Assembly: GCF_000690905.1 (NCBI RefSeq)
Contig: NZ_JMCL01000083.1
Span: 1 to 53,384, forward strand
DNA from: Pseudomonas sp. Ant30-3
Lineage (GTDB): Bacteria; Pseudomonadota; Gammaproteobacteria; Pseudomonadales; Pseudomonadaceae
Direction of reading: 5' to 3'
Length of the DNA: 53,384 nt
This document shows, one piece after another, positions 8,092-16,762 of this stretch (its first letter is position 1; each line of letters opens with the position of its first letter). The translations under genes and the position numbers were made by a program. The notes under the pieces were generated by a model. That model had not been told where the DNA came from and did not search any database. It was given only the letters and a program-made list of their open reading frames with translations.

Positions 8092-9524
8092 AGCCGGTCA
8101 GCCTGTCAATGCGACTAGGTTTGACGGTGAGTATTCTGGGGACGTTGCTGGTAGTGTTTTTGGCTGTCCTGGCTTTTTTCGCGTTAACGCATGAGTTGGA
8201 CAAGCTGGCGAAAAGCAGCCTGGACAATAAAATGCAGCAGGTTGAACACCACCTCTCACTATACGAGGACACGGCCGACGTAAACTCGAAGCCGCACTTA
8301 TTGCTGGATCAAGTCATGGGGCATGACAATCTGAACCTGGCCATCTATGACCTGACAAACCTCAGGACGCCCTTACTGAGATTCGGGTCTGGTTTGTTGG
8401 ATCCGCGGATTGAGTTGAAGGCTGCGACTGCTGCCGCCGACAAGATTTCATTCTCCGCCAGTTCCGATGGTGAGGGTCGACACTCCCTTACCGCGTCCAA
8501 GCTCATGCGATTAAAGAACGGTATGAGCGTTCCCGTATTGCTGTCGATGGATGGTGCAAACGATGAAGCGCTGCTCAGCGCGTATCTTCGGTCGACGATT
8601 ATTACTCTGCCGCTTTTGCTGATACTCATCGGAATAAGTGCTTGGGCCGTAGTGCAGCGAGGACTTTCTCCGCTGAGAGAGTTCCGGAAGGTCGCCGCCA
8701 TGATCTCGGCTCAAGACCTCAGCCATCGACTCTCTGTGGTCAAAATGCCTCAGGAGCTCAGTGAGCTGGCCCATGGCATCAACTTCATGCTGCACCGACT
8801 CGACAACGGTATTCAGCAGCTGTCGCAGTTCTCCGATGATTTGGCCCACGAACTGCGATCCCCCATCAGCAATTTGATGGGCAAGGCCCAGGTGACCCTG
8901 TCTCGGGAGCGGCCGGCCGAAGAGTACAAAGCGGTGCTGGAGTCATGCACCGAAGAGTTGGGCCGTGTCACCCGAATTGTCTCGGATATGCTCTTCCTTG
9001 CTCAGGTCAGTCACCCCGCGGCGCTCGTCCCGTTCGAGACAATTACTTTAAATGATGAAGCATTGAAGGTCGTCGATCTGTTTTCACTGTCTGCGGAAGA
9101 GAAACGGGTCAGCCTGAGCGTCACCGGACACGGCAAGACCATTGGCGACAGGTTGATGATTCAGCGAGCAATATCAAACCTGTTGTCCAACGCGATACGC
9201 CACTGCCCGCCAGGACAATCCATTTCAATTGTTATCGAAAACCATGCCGAACAAGTTTCGCTACTTGTAGGCAACCCAGGCGCAGGGATCGAGCCTCAGC
9301 ATCTGGCGCACTTGTTCGACCGCTTTTATCGAGTCGATACCAGTCGTTCGCGTGCGGAAGGTGGTACCGGTCTTGGCTTGGCGATTGTTCGATCGATCAT
9401 GAGCCTCCATCAGGGAACGGCGGAGGTTCAAAGCATGCCTGGCAGCATCACCACTTTCAGGCTGAGTTTTCCAAACCTCGACGGACAGACTACCTGGCAG
9501 CAGGCAAGAAAGGCTCAGGGGTAA
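8088..9524 (+). CDS. czcS: CzcS, heavy-metal sensor histidine kinase
   Basis: A 478-residue inner-membrane kinase with TM1 (about 12-34), a periplasmic sensor region (about 35-170), TM2 (about 171-190), a HAMP linker, and a dimerisation domain with phospho-acceptor His254 in LAHELRSPISNL. The ATPase domain has an N box (AISNLLSNAIRHC) and G boxes (GTGLGLAIV). It belongs to the CusS/IrlS/CzcS group of metal-sensing kinases and pairs with CzcR. The start overlaps the czcR stop. The gene is full length and is followed by a hairpin at 9563-9606. Confidence 0.92.
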   Translation: MKPVSLSMRLGLTVSILGTLLVVFLAVLAFFALTHELDKLAKSSLDNKMQQVEHHLSLYEDTADVNSKPHLLLDQVMGHDNLNLAIYDLTNLRTPLLRFGSGLLDPRIELKAATAAADKISFSASSDGEGRHSLTASKLMRLKNGMSVPVLLSMDGANDEALLSAYLRSTIITLPLLLILIGISAWAVVQRGLSPLREFRKVAAMISAQDLSHRLSVVKMPQELSELAHGINFMLHRLDNGIQQLSQFSDDLAHELRSPISNLMGKAQVTLSRERPAEEYKAVLESCTEELGRVTRIVSDMLFLAQVSHPAALVPFETITLNDEALKVVDLFSLSAEEKRVSLSVTGHGKTIGDRLMIQRAISNLLSNAIRHCPPGQSISIVIENHAEQVSLLVGNPGAGIEPQHLAHLFDRFYRVDTSRSRAEGGTGLGLAIVRSIMSLHQGTAEVQSMPGSITTFRLSFPNLDGQTTWQQARKAQG

Positions 9525-9562
9525 TTTCCGCCATCAAGCACCTGTAACTAGCGCTTAACGCC

Positions 9563-9606
9563 CCCCCTGCACCACTGGAAATGCTCAGGTGGTTCAGGGG
9601 CTTATT
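9563..9606 (+). terminator. hairpin downstream of czcRS
   Basis: CCCCTGCACCAC pairs with GTGGTTCAGGGG (one mismatch) and is followed by CTTATTG. It is a strong stem with a weak T-run, placed after czcS and before the convergent czcD. Confidence 0.5.
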
Positions 9607-9669
9607 GTCCGTTGAGGTCTGACCACATGGCGGACCACACCTAGGCATGGATGTTCGCGAGGTACCTTT

Positions 9670-10581
9670 CTAGTGCTGCATGCCTTCGTTTTCTTCGAGC
9701 CCGGCATGAAACTGCGAGTTCTCTAATTGAAGGGTCGTATGGCTAATACGGAATGCCTCGCTCATCAGTCGAGTCACCTCAGCCAATATATCTTGCTCGG
9801 CTCGGGAGGAACGCTGGACGACAAGGTGTGCACTCATGACATTCTTCCCGCTGGTCAAAGCCCAGATATGCAGATCATGGATATCCTCAACGCCTTCAAC
9901 CGCCCTGATTCTCACCTCCACTTCAGCGATATCGATACCATCTGGAACCCCTTGCAACAGGATGTTCATGCTTTCTTTGAGCAAAACCCAGGTTCTGGGG
10001 AGAACCCACAGCCCGAGAGCCGCGGCAACGATCGAGTCAACCCAAGTCCATCCGGTAGAACGGATGATCAATGCCGCCCCTATTACGCCTATGGAGCCCA
10101 ACATGTCGCTCCAAACCTCCAGGTACGCGCCTTTGACGTTAAGGCTTTCGGCACTGGCAGACATGAGCAAGCGCATTGAAACAAGGTTCACAACCAGCCC
10201 TATCACGGCGACGATCAGCATGCCTGTCGATTGGATTTCTGTCGGAGTTTTAAACCGCTGATAGGCCTCGTACAGGATGTACACCGCCACCATGAACAAC
10301 AGAGTCGCGTTGAAAGCAGCTGCGAGGATTTCAAATCGTGCATAGCCAAATGTCCGTTTTTTATCCGCAGCGCGTTTGGCGATCTGAATAGCGACCAATG
10401 AAATAGCCAGGGCAGTGGAATCGGTCAGCATGTGAGCGGCGTCGGATAACAACGCCAAGCTGCCGGTAATGAAAGCCCCAATGACCTCTGCGACCATAAA
10501 GCTTGTCGTCAGCGCCAGAGCAATCCATAACTTTTTCTCGTGCCCTGCACGTGCTTGACCGTGACTATGACCAGCGCTCAT
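9670..10581 (-). CDS. czcD: CzcD, cation diffusion facilitator metal exporter
   Basis: About 303 residues. This CDF-family inner-membrane exporter moves Zn, Co or Cd from cytoplasm to periplasm in exchange for protons. A short His-containing N-terminus (SAGHSHGQ) precedes six membrane helices. The metal-site motif SDAAHMLTDS is in TM2, a matching Asp is in TM5 (LEVWSDMLGS), and a cytoplasmic C-terminal domain follows. The ATG at 10581 is preferred because GGAGAG precedes it; an ATG at 10614 is also in frame. It lies convergent to czcS and downstream of the DUF3703 and cadA remnants on the same strand. Confidence 0.9.
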   Translation of the reverse strand: MSAGHSHGQARAGHEKKLWIALALTTSFMVAEVIGAFITGSLALLSDAAHMLTDSTALAISLVAIQIAKRAADKKRTFGYARFEILAAAFNATLLFMVAVYILYEAYQRFKTPTEIQSTGMLIVAVIGLVVNLVSMRLLMSASAESLNVKGAYLEVWSDMLGSIGVIGAALIIRSTGWTWVDSIVAAALGLWVLPRTWVLLKESMNILLQGVPDGIDIAEVEVRIRAVEGVEDIHDLHIWALTSGKNVMSAHLVVQRSSRAEQDILAEVTRLMSEAFRISHTTLQLENSQFHAGLEENEGMQH

Positions 10582-10636
10582 ATGACTCTCCATGTGTGTG
10601 AACGGATGCGACAACGACTCAGAAGACCGCCCCGGG

Positions 10637-10977
10637 TTACTCTTCGCTAAGAAGTGACTCCAGTTCTCGGGAGAGAGGCATCACCTGAAACGCACTGACT
10701 CGAGCGCGCCGGTATTTCCCGAAGGTACCCATACTTTAGAAAATAGCAGTGCTGCGAAGACACGTGGTATTTGTCCCCAAACCTCCCGAGGATCTTGTGC
10801 CCGGATGCCCACGTACAACATCAAGACGTGGGACTTTACATGTAGCGAGGTACGGCGCTGTGCCAGGATGTGGGTCCGCTCCAACCAATGGTAAGCGCGC
10901 TTATAATCTCGGGCCCGAATCGCAATACGGGCCTCGCCGAAGCCCTCAAGAGTTGCCCGATGCAACATCGCTTTCAT
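10637..10977 (-). pseudogene. DUF3703-family protein, frameshifted near its end
   Basis: The frame starting MKAMLHRATLEGF contains the family features ERTHILAQR, HVKSHVLML and VWVPSGNTG, then stops prematurely at 10681. Reading on in a neighbouring frame gives SAFQVMPLSRELESLL, which is the expected family C-terminus, ending in TAA at 10637-10639. A small indel near 10690-10710 therefore breaks the gene, or it is a sequencing error. DUF3703 genes often accompany czcD or cadA in metal islands; their function is unknown. It lies between czcD and the cadA remnant on the same strand. Confidence 0.7.
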
Positions 10978-10991
10978 GCGTAATCTCCGGA

Positions 10992-11852
10992 CTATTTTTT
11001 CAGCAATCGCAGCCCATTCAGCACTACCAACAGGCTGACGCCGACATCTGCAAACACCGCCATCCACATGGTGGCCAAGCCCATCAAAGTGAACACCAGG
11101 AACAGAGCTTTGACGCCCAAGGCGAACCCGATGTTTTGCTTTAATACCGTGGCGGCTTGTCGAGACAGGCGGAAGAATGCCGGGATTTTCCGCAGGTCAT
11201 CATCCATCAGCGCGACGTCAGCCGTTTCGATTGCGGTGCCGGTACCCGCAGCGGCCATAGCGAAACCGATCTGGGACTTGGCCAAGGCCGGCGCATCGTT
11301 TATCCCATCGCCGACCATCCCCACCACACGACCACGGTTCTGCAACTCAACAATGGCCTCGAGCTTGTCGGCGGGCCGCAAATTTCCTCGCGCCTCATCA
11401 ATCCCGACTTGTTGCGCAATTGCCTGCGCAGTGTGTGAGTTGTCACCTGTCAGCATCATGGTCCTGATGCCCAGTTCATGAAGTTCTTTGATTGCGGTTT
11501 GACTTGAGTCCTTCGCCGTATCGGCAACCGCGAACAGCGCCATGACCTGCGTAGCGTTGCTCAATGCCACAACGGTTTTCCCCTGGCGCTCCAGACGACT
11601 CAGGGATTCGTTCAGTTGTGGCGTACCAAGACCCAATTCCTCAATGAGACGATGATTGCCCAGGTGATAAAGCTCACCCTCGACTATCCCCTTTACACCA
11701 CGTCCGGGAAGGGCTTCAAAATTCTCGACAAGCTTGAGCGCTGAGGCGTCCAAGGCCGCGTGTTTAGCGATGGCCTTTGAGGCCGGGTGATCCGAGCGAC
11801 CGCCCAGACTGGCGGCAATAATCTGAGGGTCTAGTTCTGAAATCTCGGCCAA
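10992..11852 (-). pseudogene. cadA: CadA-type P1B ATPase, C-terminal fragment
   Basis: 286 residues corresponding to the last part of a Zn/Cd/Pb-exporting P-type ATPase. It has the nucleotide-binding motif SDHPASKAI, the MLTGDN and VGDGINDAPAL hinge motifs, and two C-terminal membrane helices. The metal-binding N-terminus, the first six helices with the CPC motif and the DKTGT phosphorylation site are absent. An in-frame TGA immediately precedes the homologous part and the only start is TTG. It cannot pump. The break abuts a copA remnant, so a deletion probably fused the two loci. Confidence 0.85.
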
Positions 11853-11894
11853 TGATCAGGTCAAATAGAGTGGCCTGTTGCGCGGTGTTTTTCA

Positions 11895-12513
11895 TCAGCC
11901 CTCGGCCCACATCTTCCGATCAGTCACGGTGGCGGACCAACCGTTCTCGCTCACGTCATCGATGACGTCGCCGTCGGTGCGTTTGTGGAAATTGTAGTAG
12001 TCCGACTGCTTCTTGAGTGTGGCCATGACACGATCAGGATCTTCATCGGTCCAGTCAGACAGTATCACGACGTAGTCGCGAGTGGCTGTGGTACCAGTAG
12101 GTGCCGTTCTGGCGAACCTTGAATTTGTAGACGTACATGTCGTCTGGCTCGATACCGTGGAAGCTCAGGCCCGACATACCGTCTATATTGGCGGGCAGCA
12201 GGAGGCGGTGCCAATGGATGGAAGTGTTCTGCTCCAGGCGGTTTTTCACTCGCAGGGTGATGGTGTTGCCTTCACGCCAGCGCAGCAGAGGTCCAGGCAG
12301 GCTGCCGTTGATGGCCATGGCTATGCGCGGCGAGCCGGTGATATTCACCGGGGTTTCGCCGATCGATAGATCGAACTCCGTGCCGGATAGCACAGTGAGT
12401 TGACTAGGGCTGGTTACCGCCCAAACTGGGGGGCGCCACAGGCCTAGGCCTGCAAGAATGCCTCCGGCAGCCAGGCCTTTGACTAAGGTCCGTCTAGAAG
12501 TTTTGGAGTGCAT
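11895..12513 (-). pseudogene. copA: CopA multicopper oxidase, internally deleted 5' fragment
   Basis: Starts with a Tat signal (RRTLVKG) and continues through the first cupredoxin domain, including the copper ligands in IHWHRLLLP and YWYHSHS. It then joins out of frame near 12075 to a later piece, which reads RDYVVILSDWTDEDPDRVMA and SENGWSATVTDRKMWAE in another frame and ends near 11895. At least one internal deletion with frameshift and a complete loss of the C-terminal copper domains make it non-functional. Intact CopA is a periplasmic copper-binding oxidase of about 600 residues. A cop-type box lies upstream at 12696. Confidence 0.85.
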
Positions 12514-12695
12514 GCCGTTTTTGTCAAATCAGTCAAAAGAAAGCAGTGCTAAACAGCCTGCGTGTGTTGCTTGCAGGTTGAACTGCCTTTCAGGCGTTTC
12601 TTCTCACACGGCTAACCAGCCGAGCCCGCTGCCGCTATAAGTCAGATGCACGCGCCAACGAACGTAGAAGTTGGCACATGTGAACCATCCGGATG

Positions 12696-12710
12696 ATTAC
12701 ATTTCTGTCA
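12696..12710 (-). promoter_or_regulatory. cop box before the copA remnant
   Basis: ATTACATTTCTGTCA on the plus strand is the canonical CopR-type box. It lies about 183 bp before the copA start and just downstream of the PtrA-like gene. Confidence 0.6.
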
Positions 12711-12730
12711 ACTTGGGGACGATAGACAGA

Positions 12731-12934
12731 TCAGCAACTGGCGTGACCGGTCGCCTTGGCCTTGCTTTCAGCTACTGGGGCTTCTGCCTTCTGCTTCTGT
12801 GCAAGCTGGTAGTCCATCGAGACTTTTCGGGCTTGCTCCATATGCGCGATTACCCGGTCACCGCCACCTTCGGCCATAGCCAGGGAGGAGGCAGTCAGAG
12901 CGGTGATTATGAAGAGCGCTTTTATGGATTTCAT
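12731..12934 (-). CDS. PtrA-like secreted small protein
   Basis: 67 residues starting MKSIKALF. The signal peptide ends LAMA, then EGGGDRVIAHMEQARKVSMDYQLAQ and a Lys/Ala-rich tail that ends HASC. It is the window protein most like PtrA (P. aeruginosa), a copper-inducible periplasmic protein reported to affect the ExsA regulator. The ATG at 12934 is preferred over one 96 bp upstream because it gives a clean signal peptide. It lies directly upstream of the copA remnant, with a box 125 bp before its start. Confidence 0.75.
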   Translation of the reverse strand: MKSIKALFIITALTASSLAMAEGGGDRVIAHMEQARKVSMDYQLAQKQKAEAPVAESKAKATGHASC

Positions 12935-13058
12935 TTGGGTATCCTCAAGTGAGATTTGGTTACCCCGTTGACTCCACCTCTCAAGGTGGTTCCGGGGGCT
13001 GAGCTTCAGGCGCGAAGCAACCATACCCATGTCGCCCTGTCAGAAACCTTAGGTGTAC

Positions 13059-13074
13059 ATTACATTTGTGTCAG
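13059..13074 (-). promoter_or_regulatory. cop box before PtrA-like gene
   Basis: ATTACATTTGTGTCAG on the plus strand is a strong match to the shared box, 125 bp before the start codon at 12934. Confidence 0.6.
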
Positions 13075-13152
13075 GTTGCGATTTCCTCCTTGAACAGCCT
13101 GCTGCTCAATCCGTAAGGTCTCGTCCATCCTAAGCAATAATGCACGGCAGAC

Positions 13153-13234
13153 TGTAGTGGTCTAATGAAACCTGACACCTCGATCTGGCGAGCATTCTCA
13201 CCTAAATAGGTTCCGGGATTAGTTGACCACTACA
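13153..13234. mobile_element. 82-bp mini-insertion remnant with terminal inverted repeats
   Basis: Both ends begin TGTAGTGGTC (left on the plus strand, right on the minus strand), and similarity continues more loosely inwards to GAAACC/GGAACC. No coding sequence fits inside. This looks like an internally deleted insertion sequence or MITE; the parent family was not identified with confidence. Confidence 0.55.
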
Positions 13235-13567
13235 GCTTGCCGGCCTTCACGGCTATTAACGTGCGCCAGTATCCGAAAGCCAAAGAAAGAGGCTGCGTCG
13301 TACTTACGGGATTACATCAAGTAGGTCCGCGAAAAAGGCGGGATGATTTTATAGCAGGCATCGTAGCCCTCCTCAGCCGTGGGTTAGCGGCTAGACCTGT
13401 GTTAGAGGTCACAAACGACCCGACGAAAGCGACGGAGTCGGTCGTTCTAGCCTTCCCTGAATAAGGCAAATACAATGGCATTCAGGGCGACGGTAGATGG
13501 TTTGGAGAGGGCTATGTTTATGAGCATAGCCTTACCTTTCTAGCCACCGTCTCCCCTTCATTTCACT
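13235..13567. other. unassigned spacer before the second czc operon
   Basis: Contains a short open frame (13237-13464, plus) of unlikely composition and no recognisable product. A stem, GGGCTATG/CATAGCCT, at about 13511-13536 lies downstream of the minus-strand czcA at 13568 and could help terminate it. Nothing else was recognised. Confidence 0.3.
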
Positions 13568-16500
13568 CTAGCCGGTGGTCAACCCTTTTTGCAACGGCTT
13601 GGCCAGCTCTGATTCCCCATTGCGATACAGCAGGTGATAAAGCGCTGGCAACACTAAGAGGGTCAACAGCGTCGACGAAATGATACCGCCAATCACGACG
13701 GTCGCCAGGGGGCGCTGCACCTCGGCGCCGGTGCCAACATTGAGGGCCATTGGCACGAAGCCGAGGCTGGCGACCAACGCGGTCATCAGTACGGGGCGCA
13801 AGCGAGTCATCGCTCCATTGACGATCGCATCGTGCAATGGCTCGCCATCGGCTCGTAGCTTACTAATGAAGCTGATCATCACCAGGCCATTGAGCACTGC
13901 CACACCAGACAGCGCGATAAAGCCCACGCCGGTGGAGATCGAGAATGGGATGTCGCGTAGCCACAAAGCCAGCACACCGCCTGTCAACGCCAGTGGCACA
14001 CCGCTGAATACGATGGTGGCGTCTTTCGCCGAGCCGAAGGCCATGAACAGCAGTCCGAAGATCAACAGCAATACCACTGGCACTACTACCGTCAGCCGCT
14101 GACTTGCCGAGATGAGCTGCTCGAAGGTACCACCGTACTCAACCCAGGTACCTACCGGCAGCTCGACCTCTGTAGCGATCTTGGCGCGCAGCTCTTCGAC
14201 GAATGAGCCCAAGTCGCGACCGCGTACGTTGGCAGTGACCACCACGCGTCGTTTGCCATTCTCGCGACTGATCTGATTTGGGCCCAGTTCGGATACGATC
14301 TTGGCGACTGCGCTAAGCGGCACATGTCGGGGTGCGGAGACCAAACCTGCTTCATTGGAGTCGGCTGCTGCGGGTAGGGCAATCGCAAGGTCTGCGAGTA
14401 CGTTGGGGTCAAGGCGCTGGCTGTCATCCAGGCGCACGACAATGTCGAAGCGGCGATCGCCGTCGAACAGCTGTCCGGCGGTGCCGCCACCCAGCGCCAC
14501 GGACACGGCATCACCCAGATTGACCACTGAAAGACCATACCGCGCCAGTGCCGCGCGGTCGGGGATAATCGTCATCAGCGGCAACCCGGTGACCTGCTCC
14601 AGCTTCACGTCTGCCGCCCCGTCTATCCCGGCGGTAATCGTCTCGATATTTGCTCCGACAGTGGCCAGTTGCTCCAGGTCGTCGCCAAAGAGTTTGATTG
14701 CAACCTCGGCACGTACACCCGCGATCAGCTCGTTCATTCGCATCTGAACGGGTTGGGTGAACTCGTAGTTGTTGCCTGGGATGGCCCGGACTGCGGTTTC
14801 CATTTCTTCGACAAGCGCGGCTTTGGACTTGCGTGGGTTCGGCCAATCGGCGCGGTCCTTGAGTATGATGAAGGTATCGGCGACAGAAGGCGGCATTGGG
14901 TCAGTAGCTACTTCGGCTGTGCCAAGCTTGGCGACCACCTGTTCGACTTCAGGAAATGCCTTGATTCGCGCTTCGAGTTGCTCTTGCATGCCGATTGCCT
15001 GAGTCAGACTAGTGCCCGGAATACGCAGTGCGTGCAAGGCTATGTCGCCTTCGTCCAGGTTGGGAATGAACTCTGTGCCAAGGCGCGTCACCAACATACC
15101 GGCCAGTACGGTCAACACGATTGCCCCTGCCACAACGGCCACGGGCATGACCAGAACCTTGTGCAGCAGAGGCGCATAGATACGCTTCAACCCGCGCATG
15201 GCCCGGGTCTCATTTTCGTTGACCTTGCCGGCGACGAATTGCGCCACCGCTGCTGGCACGAACGTCAGGGACAGCGCCATCGCTGCGGTCAGTGCCATCA
15301 CCACGGTAATTGCCATGGGGTGGAACATTTTCCCTTCGACACCGGTCAGGGCAAAGATCGGCAGATAAACGGCGGTGATGATGAACAGACCGAACAGGCT
15401 GGGCTTGATGACCTCCGCGCTGGCCGCGGCAGCCAGTTCGAAGCGCTCCTCGCGACTCAGCAGGCGCCCAAGTGAATGCTGGCGTTCGCCGAAGCGGCGC
15501 AGGCAGTTCTCGACGATGATCACCGCACCATCGACGATGAGACCGAAGTCCAGGGCTCCCAGGCTCATCAGGTTGGCCGAGACACGGTTGTGCACCATGC
15601 CGGTTATGGTCAAAAGCATGGTCAAGGGAATCACCGCAGCGGTGATCAAGGCTGCGCGCAGGTTGCCGAGCAGTAGAAACAGCACGGCCACGACCAGCAA
15701 TGCACCTTCCACCAGGTTCTTCTGCACGGTTGCGATGCTGCGATCGACAAGGTCAGTGCGGTCATACACGGAGAGTGCACTGATGCCGTCGGGCAGCGTC
15801 TCGTTGATCTCCTTGAGCTTGTTCCCCGCACGCTGCGCGACATCACGACTGTTTTCGCCGATCAGCATGATCACCGTGCCAAGCACCACTTCGCGGCCGT
15901 CCTTGGTCGCCGCGCCGGTTCTGAGTTCGGAGCCTTCACTGACTTGGGCGACGTCACTGATGCGCAGTGCCAGCCCTTCGCGCATTGCCACCACCACTTC
16001 GCTCAGGCCCTCCGCTACACCGATCTGGCCGTGCAGCCGAATCAGGTGTTGCTCGCCGGAACGTTCGATGTAGCCGGCCCCTGTATTGGTGTTGTTGCGC
16101 TCAACTGCACTGAGCAGATCGTTCAGGGTCAGATCATAGGCAACCAGCTTGGCTGGATCGGGAGAGATGAGAATCTGGCGGACATGGCCGCCGATGGTGT
16201 TGACCTCCGTTACTCCCTTGAGATTTCGCAACTGAGGCCGAACGACCCAATCCTGCAGGCTGCGCAGGTCCGTCGAAGTCCATGGTGTGCCATCGGCTTT
16301 CATTGCGCCGGGTTCGGCTTCGACGGTATACATGAAGATTTCGCCAAGCCCGGTTGCTACCGGCCCCAAGTTCGGCTCCAGCCCTTGTGGCAGCTGCGCT
16401 GCGGCTTGCTGCAGCCGCTCGGCGACTTGTTGCCGGGCGAAGTAAATGTCAGTGCCATCCTCGAAGACTACGGTGACTTGGGACAAGCCATAGCGGGAAA

Positions 16501-16753
16501 TGGACCGTGTGTATTGCAAGCGAGAGAGGCCGGCCAAGGCGGTCTCGACCGGATAGGTGACCCGCTGCTCGGCTTCCAGGGGCGAGTAGCCCGGCGCTTC
16601 GGTGTTGACCTGCACCTGAACGTTGGTAATGTCGGGCACCGCGTCGATCGGCAGGCGGCCGTAGTTCCAGATGCCGAGCGCAGAAACGCCCAGCATCAGA
16701 ACTAGGACCAACCAGCGATGCGCTATCGCGGCGCGGATGGTTTTTTCTAACAT
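13568..16753 (-). CDS. CzcA-type heavy-metal RND efflux pump (second set)
   Basis: A 1061-residue HME-RND pump with the motif DFGLIVDGAVIIVEN near residue 400, so the substrate class is divalent cations (Zn, Co, Cd or Ni) rather than Cu/Ag. The N-terminal RLPIDAVPDITNVQVQV stretch and the full double-repeat topology are present. It is clearly diverged from the pump at 1127-4294 throughout, so it is an independently acquired set and not a recent duplicate. It follows czcB2 by 9 bp. The exact metal preference cannot be read from the sequence. Confidence 0.92.
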   Translation of the reverse strand: MLEKTIRAAIAHRWLVLVLMLGVSALGIWNYGRLPIDAVPDITNVQVQVNTEAPGYSPLEAEQRVTYPVETALAGLSRLQYTRSISRYGLSQVTVVFEDGTDIYFARQQVAERLQQAAAQLPQGLEPNLGPVATGLGEIFMYTVEAEPGAMKADGTPWTSTDLRSLQDWVVRPQLRNLKGVTEVNTIGGHVRQILISPDPAKLVAYDLTLNDLLSAVERNNTNTGAGYIERSGEQHLIRLHGQIGVAEGLSEVVVAMREGLALRISDVAQVSEGSELRTGAATKDGREVVLGTVIMLIGENSRDVAQRAGNKLKEINETLPDGISALSVYDRTDLVDRSIATVQKNLVEGALLVVAVLFLLLGNLRAALITAAVIPLTMLLTITGMVHNRVSANLMSLGALDFGLIVDGAVIIVENCLRRFGERQHSLGRLLSREERFELAAAASAEVIKPSLFGLFIITAVYLPIFALTGVEGKMFHPMAITVVMALTAAMALSLTFVPAAVAQFVAGKVNENETRAMRGLKRIYAPLLHKVLVMPVAVVAGAIVLTVLAGMLVTRLGTEFIPNLDEGDIALHALRIPGTSLTQAIGMQEQLEARIKAFPEVEQVVAKLGTAEVATDPMPPSVADTFIILKDRADWPNPRKSKAALVEEMETAVRAIPGNNYEFTQPVQMRMNELIAGVRAEVAIKLFGDDLEQLATVGANIETITAGIDGAADVKLEQVTGLPLMTIIPDRAALARYGLSVVNLGDAVSVALGGGTAGQLFDGDRRFDIVVRLDDSQRLDPNVLADLAIALPAAADSNEAGLVSAPRHVPLSAVAKIVSELGPNQISRENGKRRVVVTANVRGRDLGSFVEELRAKIATEVELPVGTWVEYGGTFEQLISASQRLTVVVPVVLLLIFGLLFMAFGSAKDATIVFSGVPLALTGGVLALWLRDIPFSISTGVGFIALSGVAVLNGLVMISFISKLRADGEPLHDAIVNGAMTRLRPVLMTALVASLGFVPMALNVGTGAEVQRPLATVVIGGIISSTLLTLLVLPALYHLLYRNGESELAKPLQKGLTTG

Positions 16754-16762
16754 GGCGCTTCC

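Noticed and set aside
10978..11067. Upstream extension of the DUF3703 gene
   Set aside because: The added residues are encoded by the end of the cadA fragment in another frame; the family start fits MKAMLHR at 10977.
13237..13464. 75-codon frame between the mini-element and the second czc operon
   Set aside because: No recognisable motif, no convincing ribosome site and an amino-acid make-up unlike the neighbours; left as unassigned spacer.
15944..16705. Long plus-strand frames across the second czcA, czcB and czcC genes
   Set aside because: They are mirror frames of well-supported RND-complex genes and show no domain features of their own.
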